A program made the position numbers and the translations under genes. A stretch of 64,000 nucleotides of DNA from Streptomyces sp. NBC_00091. GTDB lineage: Bacteria > Actinomycetota > Actinomycetes > Streptomycetales > Streptomycetaceae. The stretch lies in assembly GCF_026343185.1 (NCBI RefSeq), contig NZ_JAPEMA010000001.1, positions 3,162,001 to 3,226,000 of the forward strand. Direction: 5' to 3'. This document shows positions 18,133-25,736 of this stretch, in pieces. The notes under the pieces are model-generated. The model was not told where the DNA came from, did no database searches, and was given only the letters and a program-made list of their open reading frames with translations. Every line of letters starts with the position of its first letter. The first letter of the stretch is position 1.

Positions 18133-19814
18133 ACCCCTCAAGTCCCACCACCTCCCCCCTCGCGGGCATCGCCGCCCCCGGGCTCGTCACCTTCCTCGGT
18201 GCGGGCCCGGGTGACCCGGGTTTGCTGACGCTGCGCGCCGTGGAGGCGCTCGCCGCCGCGGACGTACTGATCGCGGAGCCCGAGGTGCTCGAGGTCGTAC
18301 GGACCCACGCGCGCGCGGGTGTCGACACGCCGCAGCTGACGGTCGCTGACGATGTGTCAGCCGCCGCCGGGGTCCCGGCGATCCGTACTCCGTCGACCGC
18401 CGCGGACGTTGCCAATCTTGTCATGGAGGCCGCGCGCTCCGGCAGGCGGGTCGTCCGTGCGGTGACCGGCGACCCCGGCCTGGAGGGGAACGCGGCCCAG
18501 GAGATGCTGGCCTGCGCCCACCAGGGGATCCCCTTCGAGGTGGTCCCCGGAGTGGCGACCGCCGTCGGCGTGCCCGCGTACGCGGGTGTGCCGCTGCGCG
18601 GCGAGCAGGGCGCCGACGTGCGCTTCGTGGACGCGCGGCACGCCTCGGCGCGCTGCTGGAGCGAGGTGGGCACCAGCGACTGCAGCGTCGTGGTCTCCGC
18701 GACGCTGGAGACCGTCGCGAGCGCGGCCGCCGAGCTGGTGTCGGCCGGGCGCAAGCCCGAGACCCCGCTGACGGTGACCGTCGGCGGTACGACGACCCGG
18801 CAGCGGACCTGGAGCGCGACCCTGGGCACCATCGCCCAGGTGTTCAAGCAGGGCAAGGTGCTCCCGTCGCCCGAGGGCTCGCGTCCGGTGATAGCCGTGG
18901 TCGGTGAGCAGAGTGCCGCGGCGCGGCGCGAGGAGCTGGCCTGGTTCGAGTCGAAGCCGCTGTTCGGCTGGCGGGTCCTCGTACCGCGTACGAAGGAGCA
19001 GGCCGCTTCGCTCTCCGACCAGCTGCGTTCGTACGGCGCGGTGCCGCACGAGGTGCCGACCATCGCCGTGGAGCCGCCGCGCACCCCGCAGCAGATGGAG
19101 CGGGCGGTCAAGGGCCTGGTGACGGGCCGCTATGAGTGGATCGCTTTCACGTCGGTGAACGCGGTCAAGGCCGTGCGGGAGAAGTTCGAGGAGTACGGGC
19201 TCGACGCGCGCGCCTTCGCGGGCATCAAGGTCGCCGCGGTGGGCGAGCAGACCGCGGCCGCGCTGGTGGAGTTCGGTGTGAAGCCGGACCTGGTGCCGAG
19301 CGGTGAGCAGTCGGCGGCCGGGCTGCTGGAGGACTGGCCGCCCTACGACCCGGTCTTCGACCCGATCGACCGCGTCTTCCTGCCGCGTGCCGACATCGCG
19401 ACGGAGACGCTGGTGGCCGGGCTGATAGAGCTGGGCTGGGAGGTCGACGACGTCACGGCCTACCGGACCGTGCGGGCCTCGCCGCCGCCGGCGGACACGC
19501 GTGAGGCGATCAAGGGCGGCGGTTTCGACGCCGTGCTGTTCACCTCCTCCTCGACCGTGCGGAACCTGGTCGGGATCGCGGGCAAGCCGCACAACGTGAC
19601 CGTCATCGCCTGTATCGGGCCGGCGACGGCCAAGACGGCGGAGGAGCACGGGCTGCGCGTGGACGTGCTGTCGCCGGAGCCGAGCGTGGGCAAGCTGGCG
19701 GAGGCGCTGGCCGCGTACGGGGAGGCGCGCCGGGAGGCGGCCAAGGAGGCCGGCGAGACGGTGTCCCGGCCGAGCGAGCGCCGGCCGGGCGCGCGCCGCC
19801 GTCGTGCGACGTGA
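18129..19814 (+). CDS. hemD: Fused uroporphyrinogen-III C-methyltransferase-like / uroporphyrinogen-III synthase
   Basis: 561 residues from TTG 18129, which overlaps the hemC stop and follows GGGGGAG. The N-terminal half resembles the SAM-dependent precorrin methyltransferase fold (VTFLGAGPGDPGLLTLRAVE; VVPGVATAVGVPAYAGVPL), but its GDP loop reads TGDPGLEGN rather than the usual KGGDPxxFGRGGEE, so methylation activity may be altered. The C-terminal half, from about residue 275 (LFGWRVLVPRTKEQAASLSD), is uroporphyrinogen-III synthase (HemD). Such fusions are standard in actinobacteria. The product feeds haem and, if methylated, sirohaem and cobalamin. Confidence 0.93.
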   Translation: MNPSSPTTSPLAGIAAPGLVTFLGAGPGDPGLLTLRAVEALAAADVLIAEPEVLEVVRTHARAGVDTPQLTVADDVSAAAGVPAIRTPSTAADVANLVMEAARSGRRVVRAVTGDPGLEGNAAQEMLACAHQGIPFEVVPGVATAVGVPAYAGVPLRGEQGADVRFVDARHASARCWSEVGTSDCSVVVSATLETVASAAAELVSAGRKPETPLTVTVGGTTTRQRTWSATLGTIAQVFKQGKVLPSPEGSRPVIAVVGEQSAAARREELAWFESKPLFGWRVLVPRTKEQAASLSDQLRSYGAVPHEVPTIAVEPPRTPQQMERAVKGLVTGRYEWIAFTSVNAVKAVREKFEEYGLDARAFAGIKVAAVGEQTAAALVEFGVKPDLVPSGEQSAAGLLEDWPPYDPVFDPIDRVFLPRADIATETLVAGLIELGWEVDDVTAYRTVRASPPPADTREAIKGGGFDAVLFTSSSTVRNLVGIAGKPHNVTVIACIGPATAKTAEEHGLRVDVLSPEPSVGKLAEALAAYGEARREAAKEAGETVSRPSERRPGARRRRAT

Positions 19815-19835
19815 AGTGAAGTGAAGTGAAGTGAG
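19811..19835 (+). repeat. Five-base tandem repeat after hemD
   Basis: The GTGAA unit is repeated about four and a half times across the hemD stop codon and into the 3' region. This is a small microsatellite with no visible coding effect beyond the stop. Confidence 0.8.
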
Positions 19836-19840
19836 GGGCT

Positions 19841-19879
19841 GAAGGGGTCCGGGTGCGGTGTACGCCCCCGGGCCCCTTC
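19841..19879 (+). terminator. Terminator of the rex-hemACD operon
   Basis: GAAGGGGTCCGGG pairs with CCCGGGCCCCTTC-type sequence (13 bp including one G-T wobble) around a 13-base loop, 27 bases after the hemD stop. Confidence 0.8.
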
Positions 19880-19976
19880 GGCGTACCGGGTGGCTCGCTG
19901 CGGGGCGGATACCCAGGCGGGTCTGAGTAGCCGCGCGGGTTCCGGCGGAGCCCCCGGCTCGTGGATCATCGGGGGC

Positions 19977-20339
19977 ATGACAGAAAACCCCGCCGCCGCC
20001 CTTCCCGACAGCCGGGACCGGCGGGCCTTCGTGGCGCCGCTGATCTCCACCGTGCTGACGCTGCCGCTCGGCTTCGTGTCGCTGCTCTACGCGGGGCTGT
20101 CGCCGATGGCCTGCGACTCCTGTAACGGGGAGGCCGCCCATGCCTTCGACGCCAGCTTCCAGACCGCCTGGACGGTGTTCGTGGTGGGGCTGCTGCTCGT
20201 GTTCGTGCTGCTGGTGATGGGCTGGGTCCTGCCGTGGCGGGTCCGCAACCGCGCGCGGCGCGTGGGCCTCGCCTTCGCCGCGCCCGGGCTGGTTCTGCTG
20301 AACGCGCTCGTGTTCGGGGCGCTGCTCGACTTGCCGTAG
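19977..20339 (+). CDS. Small membrane protein of unknown function
   Basis: 120 residues from ATG 19977; the longer frame before it is non-coding leader. About three hydrophobic helices are visible: FVAPLISTVLTLPLGFVSLLY, AWTVFVVGLLLVFVLLVMGWVL and VGLAFAAPGLVLLNALVFGALL, with a CDSC pair in the outer loop. I do not recognise the family. It lies between the hemD terminator and hemB with the same orientation and a 57-base gap to hemB; a role in haem metabolism is possible only by position. Confidence 0.75.
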   Translation: MTENPAAALPDSRDRRAFVAPLISTVLTLPLGFVSLLYAGLSPMACDSCNGEAAHAFDASFQTAWTVFVVGLLLVFVLLVMGWVLPWRVRNRARRVGLAFAAPGLVLLNALVFGALLDLP

Positions 20340-20396
20340 CAGGCGGGCTCTAGTCTGTTGGGGACTGCTGTCGATGCTCGAAGAGGCGACTAGAAG

Positions 20397-21398
20397 ATGA
20401 GCGCGTACGGATCCTTCCCCGGCTCGCGGCCCCGCCGGCTGCGCACCACCCCGGCGATGCGGCGGATGGTCGCGGAGTACCGGCTGCACCCCTCGGACCT
20501 GATCCTGCCGGCCTTCGTCCGGGAGGGCATCAGCGAGCCGCTCGCGATCTCGGCGATGCCGGGCGTGGTGCAGCACACCCGGGACACGCTGCGGAAGGCC
20601 GCCGTCGAGGCGGTCGAGGCGGGGGTCTCGGGGATCATGCTCTTCGGTGTCCCGGCGGACGAGAACAAGGACGCGCTGGGCACGGCGGGCACGGAGCCGG
20701 ACGGGATCCTCCAGGTGGCGATCCGCGACGTGAAGGCCGAGGTCGGCGACGACCTGGTGATCATGTCCGACCTCTGCCTGGACGAGTACACCGACCACGG
20801 CCACTGCGGGGTCCTCGACGAGCACGGCCGCGTCGACAACGACGCGACGCTGGAGCGGTACGCGGAGATGGCGCAGGTCCAGGCCGACGCGGGCGTCCAC
20901 GTGGTGGGGCCGAGCGGGATGATGGACGGCCAGGTCGGCGTCATCCGCGACGCGCTGGACGAGACGGGCCACGAGGACGTGTCGATCCTGGCCTACACGG
21001 CGAAGTACTCCTCCGCCTTCTACGGGCCCTTCCGCGAGGCCGTCGCCTCCTCCCTCCAGGGGGACCGCAAGACCTACCAGCAGGACCCGGCGAACGCCCG
21101 GGAGTCGCTGCGGGAGCTGGCGCTGGACCTGGAGGAGGGCGCCGACATGGTCATGGTCAAGCCGGCGGGCCCCTACCTGGACATCCTGCACCGGGTCGCC
21201 GAGGCCGTGGACGTGCCGGTGTCGGCGTACCAGATCAGCGGCGAGTACGCGATGGTCGAGGCCGCCGCGGAGAAGGGCTGGATCGAGCGGGACCGGGCGA
21301 TCCTGGAGACGCTGCTCGGCATCAAGCGGGCGGGCGCGGACACGATCCTGACGTACTGGGCGACCGAGGTCGCCGGCTGGCTGCGCGCGGAGCGGTAG
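20397..21398 (+). CDS. hemB: Delta-aminolevulinic acid dehydratase (porphobilinogen synthase)
   Basis: 333 residues. It condenses two aminolevulinate molecules to porphobilinogen. Schiff-base lysines appear in ILAYTAKYSSAFYGPFR and MVMVKPAGPYLDI. The metal-binding stretch is SDLCLDEYTDHGHCGVL, a mix of Cys and Asp intermediate between the zinc and magnesium types. Length is typical. A GAAGA-type ribosome-binding sequence lies just upstream. It completes the pathway with hemACD upstream and hemL at 59539. Confidence 0.97.
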   Translation: MSAYGSFPGSRPRRLRTTPAMRRMVAEYRLHPSDLILPAFVREGISEPLAISAMPGVVQHTRDTLRKAAVEAVEAGVSGIMLFGVPADENKDALGTAGTEPDGILQVAIRDVKAEVGDDLVIMSDLCLDEYTDHGHCGVLDEHGRVDNDATLERYAEMAQVQADAGVHVVGPSGMMDGQVGVIRDALDETGHEDVSILAYTAKYSSAFYGPFREAVASSLQGDRKTYQQDPANARESLRELALDLEEGADMVMVKPAGPYLDILHRVAEAVDVPVSAYQISGEYAMVEAAAEKGWIERDRAILETLLGIKRAGADTILTYWATEVAGWLRAER

Positions 21399-21419
21399 GC
21401 CTGGCCGGCCTGGGTGTTG

Positions 21420-21456
21420 GTGAGGGGTGCGGGCCCGGGGGGTTCGCGCCCCTCAC
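21420..21456 (+). terminator. hemB terminator
   Basis: GTGAGGGG pairs with CCCCTCAC, extended by three further pairs to 11 bp, around a 15-base loop, 21 bases after the hemB stop. Confidence 0.75.
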
Positions 21457-21460
21457 GGCG

Positions 21461-21468
21461 TTCTAGAA
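21461..21468. promoter_or_regulatory. TTCTAGAA palindrome in the promoter of the TetR gene
   Basis: A perfect 8-base palindrome 39 bases before the TetR start, followed by a second half-site-like GAATCTTC. The same palindrome, extended to TTTCTAGAAA, occurs at 22102-22111 just after the gene. It is a candidate operator for autoregulation; inferred only from position and symmetry. Confidence 0.35.
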
Positions 21469-21506
21469 GAATCTTCCAGTCCTGTTCCGTGTCCTACGCT
21501 GGCCGC

Positions 21507-22100
21507 ATGGTGAAGCAACAGCGTGGTGAGGCCACCGTCGACCAGCTCCTGACCGCCGCCCTGCGCGTGTACGCCGAGTCGGGTCAGCAGGGCTTCACCG
21601 TCCAGGCCGTGACGGCGGCCAGCGGGGTCAGTCTGGGCAGCCTCTACCACCACTTCGGCAGCTTCGACGGCCTTGCCGCCGCCCTGTACACCCGCTGCAT
21701 GGGTCAGCTCTTCGAGGAGCTGACGGAGGCCGTCACCCGGACCCGTACGGCCCGTACGGGGGTGCGGGCGCTGGTACGGGCGTACCTCCGCTTCACCCAG
21801 GAGCGCCGGGACGCCGCCCTGTTCATCCATGCCTCCGCCTATTCCGGTTACCTCGCGATACACGCCGAGGAGATCCGCGCGGCCAAGGAGGTCATGCTCG
21901 CGGACATGGGCCGCTGGATGTGGACCCGCATGGAGAAGGGCGAGATCCGGCCACTGTCGATGCCGCTGATCGAGGTGCTGGTCATGGGCCCGGTCGCTGA
22001 GGCGGCCCGGCGATGGCTGGCCAGCACGTACGAACTCGACCTGGACGAGGCCGTGAAGGTCCTGCCCGACCGCATCTGGTGCTCCCTGCAACCAGAATAA
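21507..22100 (+). CDS. TetR/AcrR family transcriptional regulator
   Basis: 197 residues from ATG 21507. The N-terminal HTH reads QGFTVQAVTAASGVSLGSLY followed by HHFGSFDGLAAALY, a typical TetR helix-turn-helix. The C-terminal ligand domain contains ERRDAALFIHASAYSGYLA. No target operon adjoins it: the following gene is a DUF1876 protein and the exporter genes face the other way. Autoregulation through the flanking TTCTAGAA sites is possible. Confidence 0.9.
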   Translation: MVKQQRGEATVDQLLTAALRVYAESGQQGFTVQAVTAASGVSLGSLYHHFGSFDGLAAALYTRCMGQLFEELTEAVTRTRTARTGVRALVRAYLRFTQERRDAALFIHASAYSGYLAIHAEEIRAAKEVMLADMGRWMWTRMEKGEIRPLSMPLIEVLVMGPVAEAARRWLASTYELDLDEAVKVLPDRIWCSLQPE

Positions 22101-22264
22101 GTTTCTAGAAAAGTACTCGATAAAACCCGTCGGGCCGTCCATGCTTGCATGGCCGGCCCCCGCTCCTCCGGGTCCCACAGGGGAGGACCCGGGCGGGCGG
22201 GGGTGCGGTCCGGGCCCGACCGGCGCACGCTGGGGGGAGAGGCCGACTGTGGAGGTGATCCGCC

Positions 22265-22537
22265 ATGCCCACGCTCGTCGGATGGCACGTGGAGCTGGAG
22301 TTCTCCGAGGAGGGCCACCGCACCAGTGCGGCCGCCCTGGTCAGGCTCGCTGACGGCTCCGAGATGAGGGCGCACGGCTACGCCATGCGCCACCCCTCCG
22401 ACCCGGAGCAGCTGCGGGTCGGCGAGGAGATCGCGGGCGCGCGTGCGCTCATGGATCTCGCGGGCCAGCTGCTGCAGAAAGCACACGCGGAGATCGACGA
22501 GGCCACGGGCAGGCACTCCTACCCGCTGACCGGCTGA
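22265..22537 (+). CDS. DUF1876 domain protein, copy 1
   Basis: 90 residues from ATG 22265, after GGAGGTGATCCGCC. The whole protein is one DUF1876 domain (GWHVELEFSEEGHRTSAAAL; LRVGEEIAGARALMDLA). This small actinobacterial family includes Rv2632c; I recall a dsRBD-like fold but no established function. It is about 60 percent identical to the protein at 25205, and even the leader bases before the start codons are alike, so the two are duplicates flanking the ABC exporter and its regulator. Confidence 0.88.
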   Translation: MPTLVGWHVELEFSEEGHRTSAAALVRLADGSEMRAHGYAMRHPSDPEQLRVGEEIAGARALMDLAGQLLQKAHAEIDEATGRHSYPLTG

Positions 22538-22566
22538 TCCCCGCGCGTCGAGTGGACGGGCCCGCT

Positions 22567-23352
22567 TCAGCGGGTCCGGTGGCGGAACAGGGCCACCGCC
22601 AGGGTCAGCGCCAGGGCGGTGATCCCCGCGCACCAGGCCAGCGCCGTCCACGGGGTGTCCCCGGCCGGCTGGTCCAGGAGCAGGGCGCGCAGCGACTCGA
22701 TGACCGGCGTCAGCGGCTGGTGCCCGGCGAAGCCGTGCAGCCAGGACGGCATCGTCTCGATCGGGACGAAGGCGCTGGAGGGGTAGGGCAGGAACATCAT
22801 CAGGAAGGTGAACCCGCCCGCCGCCTCCGGGGTCTTGGCGAGCAGCCCGAGCGCGGCCGCGAGCCAGGAGATCGAGGTGATGTACGCGACGAGGAGCCCG
22901 GCGGCGGCGAGGAGGGCGAGCGGGCCGCCCGAGGGGCGGAAGCCGATGGCGAGGGCGACCACCAGCACCAGGGTGGTGGAGAGCAGGTTGCGCACGACCG
23001 AGGCCGTGACGTGCCCGGCCAGGATGGGCAGGCCCCCGACGTCCAGGGAGCGGAAACGGTCGATGATGCCGTTCTTCATGTCGTCGGCCACGCTCACCGC
23101 GGTGCTCGCCGCGCCGAAGCCCGCGCACAGCAGCATGGCCCCCGGGACCACGTACGTCACGTACTCCGTCCCGGTGTCGATGGCCCCGCCGAAGAAGTAG
23201 ACGAAGATCAGCATCAGCATGACCGGCAGCATCAGGGCGCCGATCAGCGCGTCCGGGCTGCGCTTGCTGATGCGCAGGCTGCGCCCGGCCATGGTGAGGG
23301 CGGAGATCGGGCCAGGGGCGGTGGCAGTCGCGGTGGCGGTGGCGGTGGTCAT
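22567..23352 (-). CDS. ABC-2 type transporter permease (DrrB-like)
   Basis: 261 residues with about six membrane helices (LMLPVMLMLIFVYFFGG; SWLAAALGLLAKTPEAAGGF typical of ABC-2 permeases). It pairs with the ATPase encoded just upstream, whose stop overlaps this start by four bases. Together they form a homodimeric-type drug or lipid exporter like DrrAB. The operon is divergent from a TetR gene, and the intergenic palindrome at 24311-24333 suggests ligand-inducible repression. Confidence 0.93.
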   Translation of the reverse strand: MTTATATATATAPGPISALTMAGRSLRISKRSPDALIGALMLPVMLMLIFVYFFGGAIDTGTEYVTYVVPGAMLLCAGFGAASTAVSVADDMKNGIIDRFRSLDVGGLPILAGHVTASVVRNLLSTTLVLVVALAIGFRPSGGPLALLAAAGLLVAYITSISWLAAALGLLAKTPEAAGGFTFLMMFLPYPSSAFVPIETMPSWLHGFAGHQPLTPVIESLRALLLDQPAGDTPWTALAWCAGITALALTLAVALFRHRTR

Positions 23353-24275
23353 CGGTCGGCTCCCGTCAGGGCGAGGAAGACATCGTCGAGGGTGGCGCTG
23401 CGGACCGTGAAGCGGTCGACGGCGGTGCGGTCGGGGTCGAGTTCGTCGAGCAGGGCCCGCACGTGGGCGGCGGAGCCGTCGGTGGCGAGGCCGAGGGTCA
23501 GCTCGTCCGGCGCGTGGTGGACGGCCCGGGCGGCGAGGGCCTCGTAGGCGTCCCGGCCGGTCAGGGTGAGGTCGAGGCGGTGCCCGGCGACGCGCGCCTT
23601 CAGCTCGGCCGGGGTGCCCTCGGCGGCGACACGGCCCGCGTCGAGGACGGTGACCCGGTCCGCGAGCCGGTCGGCCTCCTCCAGGTACTGGGTGGTGAGC
23701 AGGACGGTGGTGCCGTCGGTGCGCAGTTCCCGTACGACGTCCCAGAGTTCGGCGCGGCTGCGCGGATCGAGCCCGGTGGTGGGCTCGTCCAGGAACAGCA
23801 CCTCGGGCCTGCCGACGAGGCTCGCGGCGAGGTCCAGGCGCCGCCGCATGCCGCCCGAGTAGGTCCGGGTGAGGCGGTCGGCGGCCTCGGACAGGCCGAA
23901 GCGCTCGAGGAGTTCGCCGGCCCGGGCGCGGGCGTCGCGGGGGGACAGCCCGGTGAGCCTGCCCATCATGCGCAGGGTCTCGGTGCCGGTCTGGAGGTCG
24001 TCCAGCGCCGCGAACTGGCCCGTGAGGCTGATGCGGCTGCGTACGAGCGCCCGCGCCCCCGTGATGTCGTGCCCGGCCACCCGCGCCGTCCCGGAGTCGG
24101 GCGCGGTGAGCGTGGCGAGGATCCGGACGGTGGTGGTCTTGCCCGCGCCGTTGGGCCCGAGCAGGGCGAGGACGGCGCCGCGGGGGACGTCCAGGTCGAG
24201 GCCGTCGAGGACGCGGGTGTCGCCGTAGGACTTGGTCAGTGCGCGGGCGTGCAGGGCGAGGTCGTTCGTGGGCAC
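23349..24275 (-). CDS. Daunorubicin-resistance-type ABC transporter ATPase (DrrA-like)
   Basis: 308 residues. Walker A is LGPNGAGKTTTVR, the ABC signature is TYSGGMRRRLDLAASL, Walker B is VLFLDEPTTGLD, followed by the H-loop LLTTQYLEEADRLADRV. The C-terminal 90 residues match the DrrA-specific domain (TLGLATDGSAAHVRALLDEL; TLDDVFLALTG). It energises export through the DrrB-like partner. The substrate is unknown. Confidence 0.95.
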   Translation of the reverse strand: MPTNDLALHARALTKSYGDTRVLDGLDLDVPRGAVLALLGPNGAGKTTTVRILATLTAPDSGTARVAGHDITGARALVRSRISLTGQFAALDDLQTGTETLRMMGRLTGLSPRDARARAGELLERFGLSEAADRLTRTYSGGMRRRLDLAASLVGRPEVLFLDEPTTGLDPRSRAELWDVVRELRTDGTTVLLTTQYLEEADRLADRVTVLDAGRVAAEGTPAELKARVAGHRLDLTLTGRDAYEALAARAVHHAPDELTLGLATDGSAAHVRALLDELDPDRTAVDRFTVRSATLDDVFLALTGADR

Positions 24276-24310
24276 GGAGCCACGCTCCTTTCTGCGTATG
24301 GGTTACGCGC

Positions 24311-24333
24311 TTCTGTGTAAGTAATACACAGAA
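24311..24333. promoter_or_regulatory. Operator palindrome between the ABC exporter and its TetR regulator
   Basis: TTCTGTGTA and TACACAGAA are perfect 9-base inverted arms around AGTAA. The site sits in the 96-base gap between divergent genes, just before a TAGGAT -10-like hexamer for the TetR gene. It is a strong candidate binding site for that regulator, controlling both directions. Confidence 0.75.
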
Positions 24334-24371
24334 CTAGGATGTGGGTCAACGACTCCGGAGGGAGGGTGGCG

Positions 24372-25139
24372 ATGGAGAAGGACCCGGCGGCGGACGACAC
24401 CGGGCTCCCGGCGAGCCTGCAAATGGCCTGGGGCCTGCGCGAACGCCCCGGCAAGGGCCCCCGCCCCACCCTCACCCTGCCGAAGATCGTCGACGCGGCC
24501 GTCGCGCTCGCCGCCGGGGAGGGGATGGACGCCGTCTCCATGGGCCGCGTGGCCAAGGAGCTGGGCGTCTCCACCATGTCCCTCTACCGCTACGTCACGG
24601 CGAAGGAAGAGCTGTACATCCTGATGTCCGACGCCGGGGTCGGCACCCCGCCGCCACTGCCGGCCGACGCGGAGGAACGGGACTGGCGGCAGCTGCTGAC
24701 GGACTGGGCGTACGCGCAGCGCACCCTCCTGCTGACCAAGCCCTGGATCCTGCGCATCCCGATCACCGCCCCGCCGGCCACCCCCAACCAGCTCGCCTGG
24801 ATGGAACGCGGCCTCGCCTCCATGGCCGGCACGGCCCTGGCGGAGGGCGAGAAGCTCTCCGCGATCATCCTGATCGGGGGCCTCGTCCGGAACGAAGCCA
24901 CCATGGCCGCCGACATGATGGACGCGATCATCAAGAGCGGGGTGGCCCCGGACCAGGTGCTCGGCCGGTACGTGAACACCCTGCGCCTGCTGACCGGCCC
25001 CGACAGCCACCCGGCCGTGACCCGGCTGCTGGAATCCGACGCCTTCACGGGCTCCGGCGAGCCCGACTTCCAGTTCAGCTTCGGCCTCGGCCGGATCCTG
25101 GACGGCCTGGCGAGCCTCATCGCGGAGCGGTCGGGCTGA
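24372..25139 (+). CDS. TetR family regulator with C-terminal TetR_C domain, exporter repressor
   Basis: 255 residues from ATG 24372, after GGAGGGTGG; ATG 24339 is rejected because it overlaps the likely -10 region. The HTH reads GMDAVSMGRVAKELGVSTMS then LYRYVTAKEELY, matching TetR proteins of the tetracycline-repressor C-terminal class. Divergent from the DrrAB-like operon with a palindromic operator between them, so it very probably represses the exporter until a ligand binds. Confidence 0.92.
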   Translation: MEKDPAADDTGLPASLQMAWGLRERPGKGPRPTLTLPKIVDAAVALAAGEGMDAVSMGRVAKELGVSTMSLYRYVTAKEELYILMSDAGVGTPPPLPADAEERDWRQLLTDWAYAQRTLLLTKPWILRIPITAPPATPNQLAWMERGLASMAGTALAEGEKLSAIILIGGLVRNEATMAADMMDAIIKSGVAPDQVLGRYVNTLRLLTGPDSHPAVTRLLESDAFTGSGEPDFQFSFGLGRILDGLASLIAERSG

Positions 25140-25204
25140 GTTCCGCGAGCGCGGACGCGCCGACGGGTGCACGCTGGAAAGCAGCGGCCACGGAGGTGAT
25201 CGCC

Positions 25205-25477
25205 ATGAAGGATGCCGTCGGATGGCATGTCGACGTGAAGTTCGACGAGGACAACGAACGCACCCGCGCCGCCGCCCTCGTCCGGCTGCCGGACGGGAGC
25301 GAGCTGCGCTCGCACGGCTACGCCAGCCGTCACCCCAGTGACGGTAATCAGCCCAGAGTGGGTGAGGAGCTCGCGGCGGCGCGCGCGCTCAACGATCTGA
25401 AGGAGCAGTTGCTCACCAAGGCGCACGACGAGATCGACGATGCGTCGGGACGCACGTCGTACCCGATCACGCGCTGA
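25205..25477 (+). CDS. DUF1876 domain protein, copy 2
   Basis: 90 residues from ATG 25205 after GGAGGTGATCGCC. Same domain as the protein at 22265 (GWHVDVKFDEDNERTRAAAL; RVGEELAAARALNDL). The leader GCACGCTGG...GGAGGTGAT is shared with copy 1, so the duplication included the 5' region. Function unknown. It follows the TetR gene in the same direction after 65 bases. Confidence 0.88.
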   Translation: MKDAVGWHVDVKFDEDNERTRAAALVRLPDGSELRSHGYASRHPSDGNQPRVGEELAAARALNDLKEQLLTKAHDEIDDASGRTSYPITR

Positions 25478-25496
25478 CGCCCGTGCCGGGCGGTGC

Positions 25497-25736
25497 CTAC
25501 CGGCTGACCCAGCCGGTCAGCGCCGCCCAGCTGGCGGGGGCCAGGTCCAGGACGGGGCCGTCCTGGATCTTGGAGTCCCGGACGTGGACGGTGGAGGGGG
25601 AGGCGGCGACCTCGACGCAGTTGCCGCCATTGCTTCCGCTGTGGGTGGACTTCCGCCAGGCGACGGCCACTTCCAGGCAGTCGCCGCCCTCGCTGCCGCT
25701 GTAGCTGGACTTGAACCAGGCGAGTTGGGTGCTCAT
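25497..25736 (-). CDS. DUF397 protein
   Basis: 79 residues with two related halves: WFKSSYSGSEGGDCLEVAV and WRKSTHSGSNGGNCVEVAA, followed by VHVRDSKIQDGPVLDLAPASW. This is the DUF397 signature (KSSYSGxxGxxCVEVA...VRDSK), here with the first element duplicated. DUF397 genes accompany Scr1-type XRE regulators across Streptomyces and are suspected partners or antagonists of them. Its start overlaps the stop of the XRE gene by four bases. Confidence 0.93.
   Translation of the reverse strand: MSTQLAWFKSSYSGSEGGDCLEVAVAWRKSTHSGSNGGNCVEVAASPSTVHVRDSKIQDGPVLDLAPASWAALTGWVSR

Noticed and set aside
19811-19835. GTGAA repeats considered as a protein-binding array
   Set aside because: They straddle a stop codon after an operon and have no dyad symmetry.
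18357-21191. 944-codon open frame on the minus strand
   Set aside because: Antisense to hemD and hemB; its residues are Arg/Gly/His-rich, as expected from high-G+C shadow frames.
24339-24371. Earlier ATG start for the TetR gene
   Set aside because: It overlaps the likely -10 hexamer; ATG 24372 has a better ribosome-binding site.
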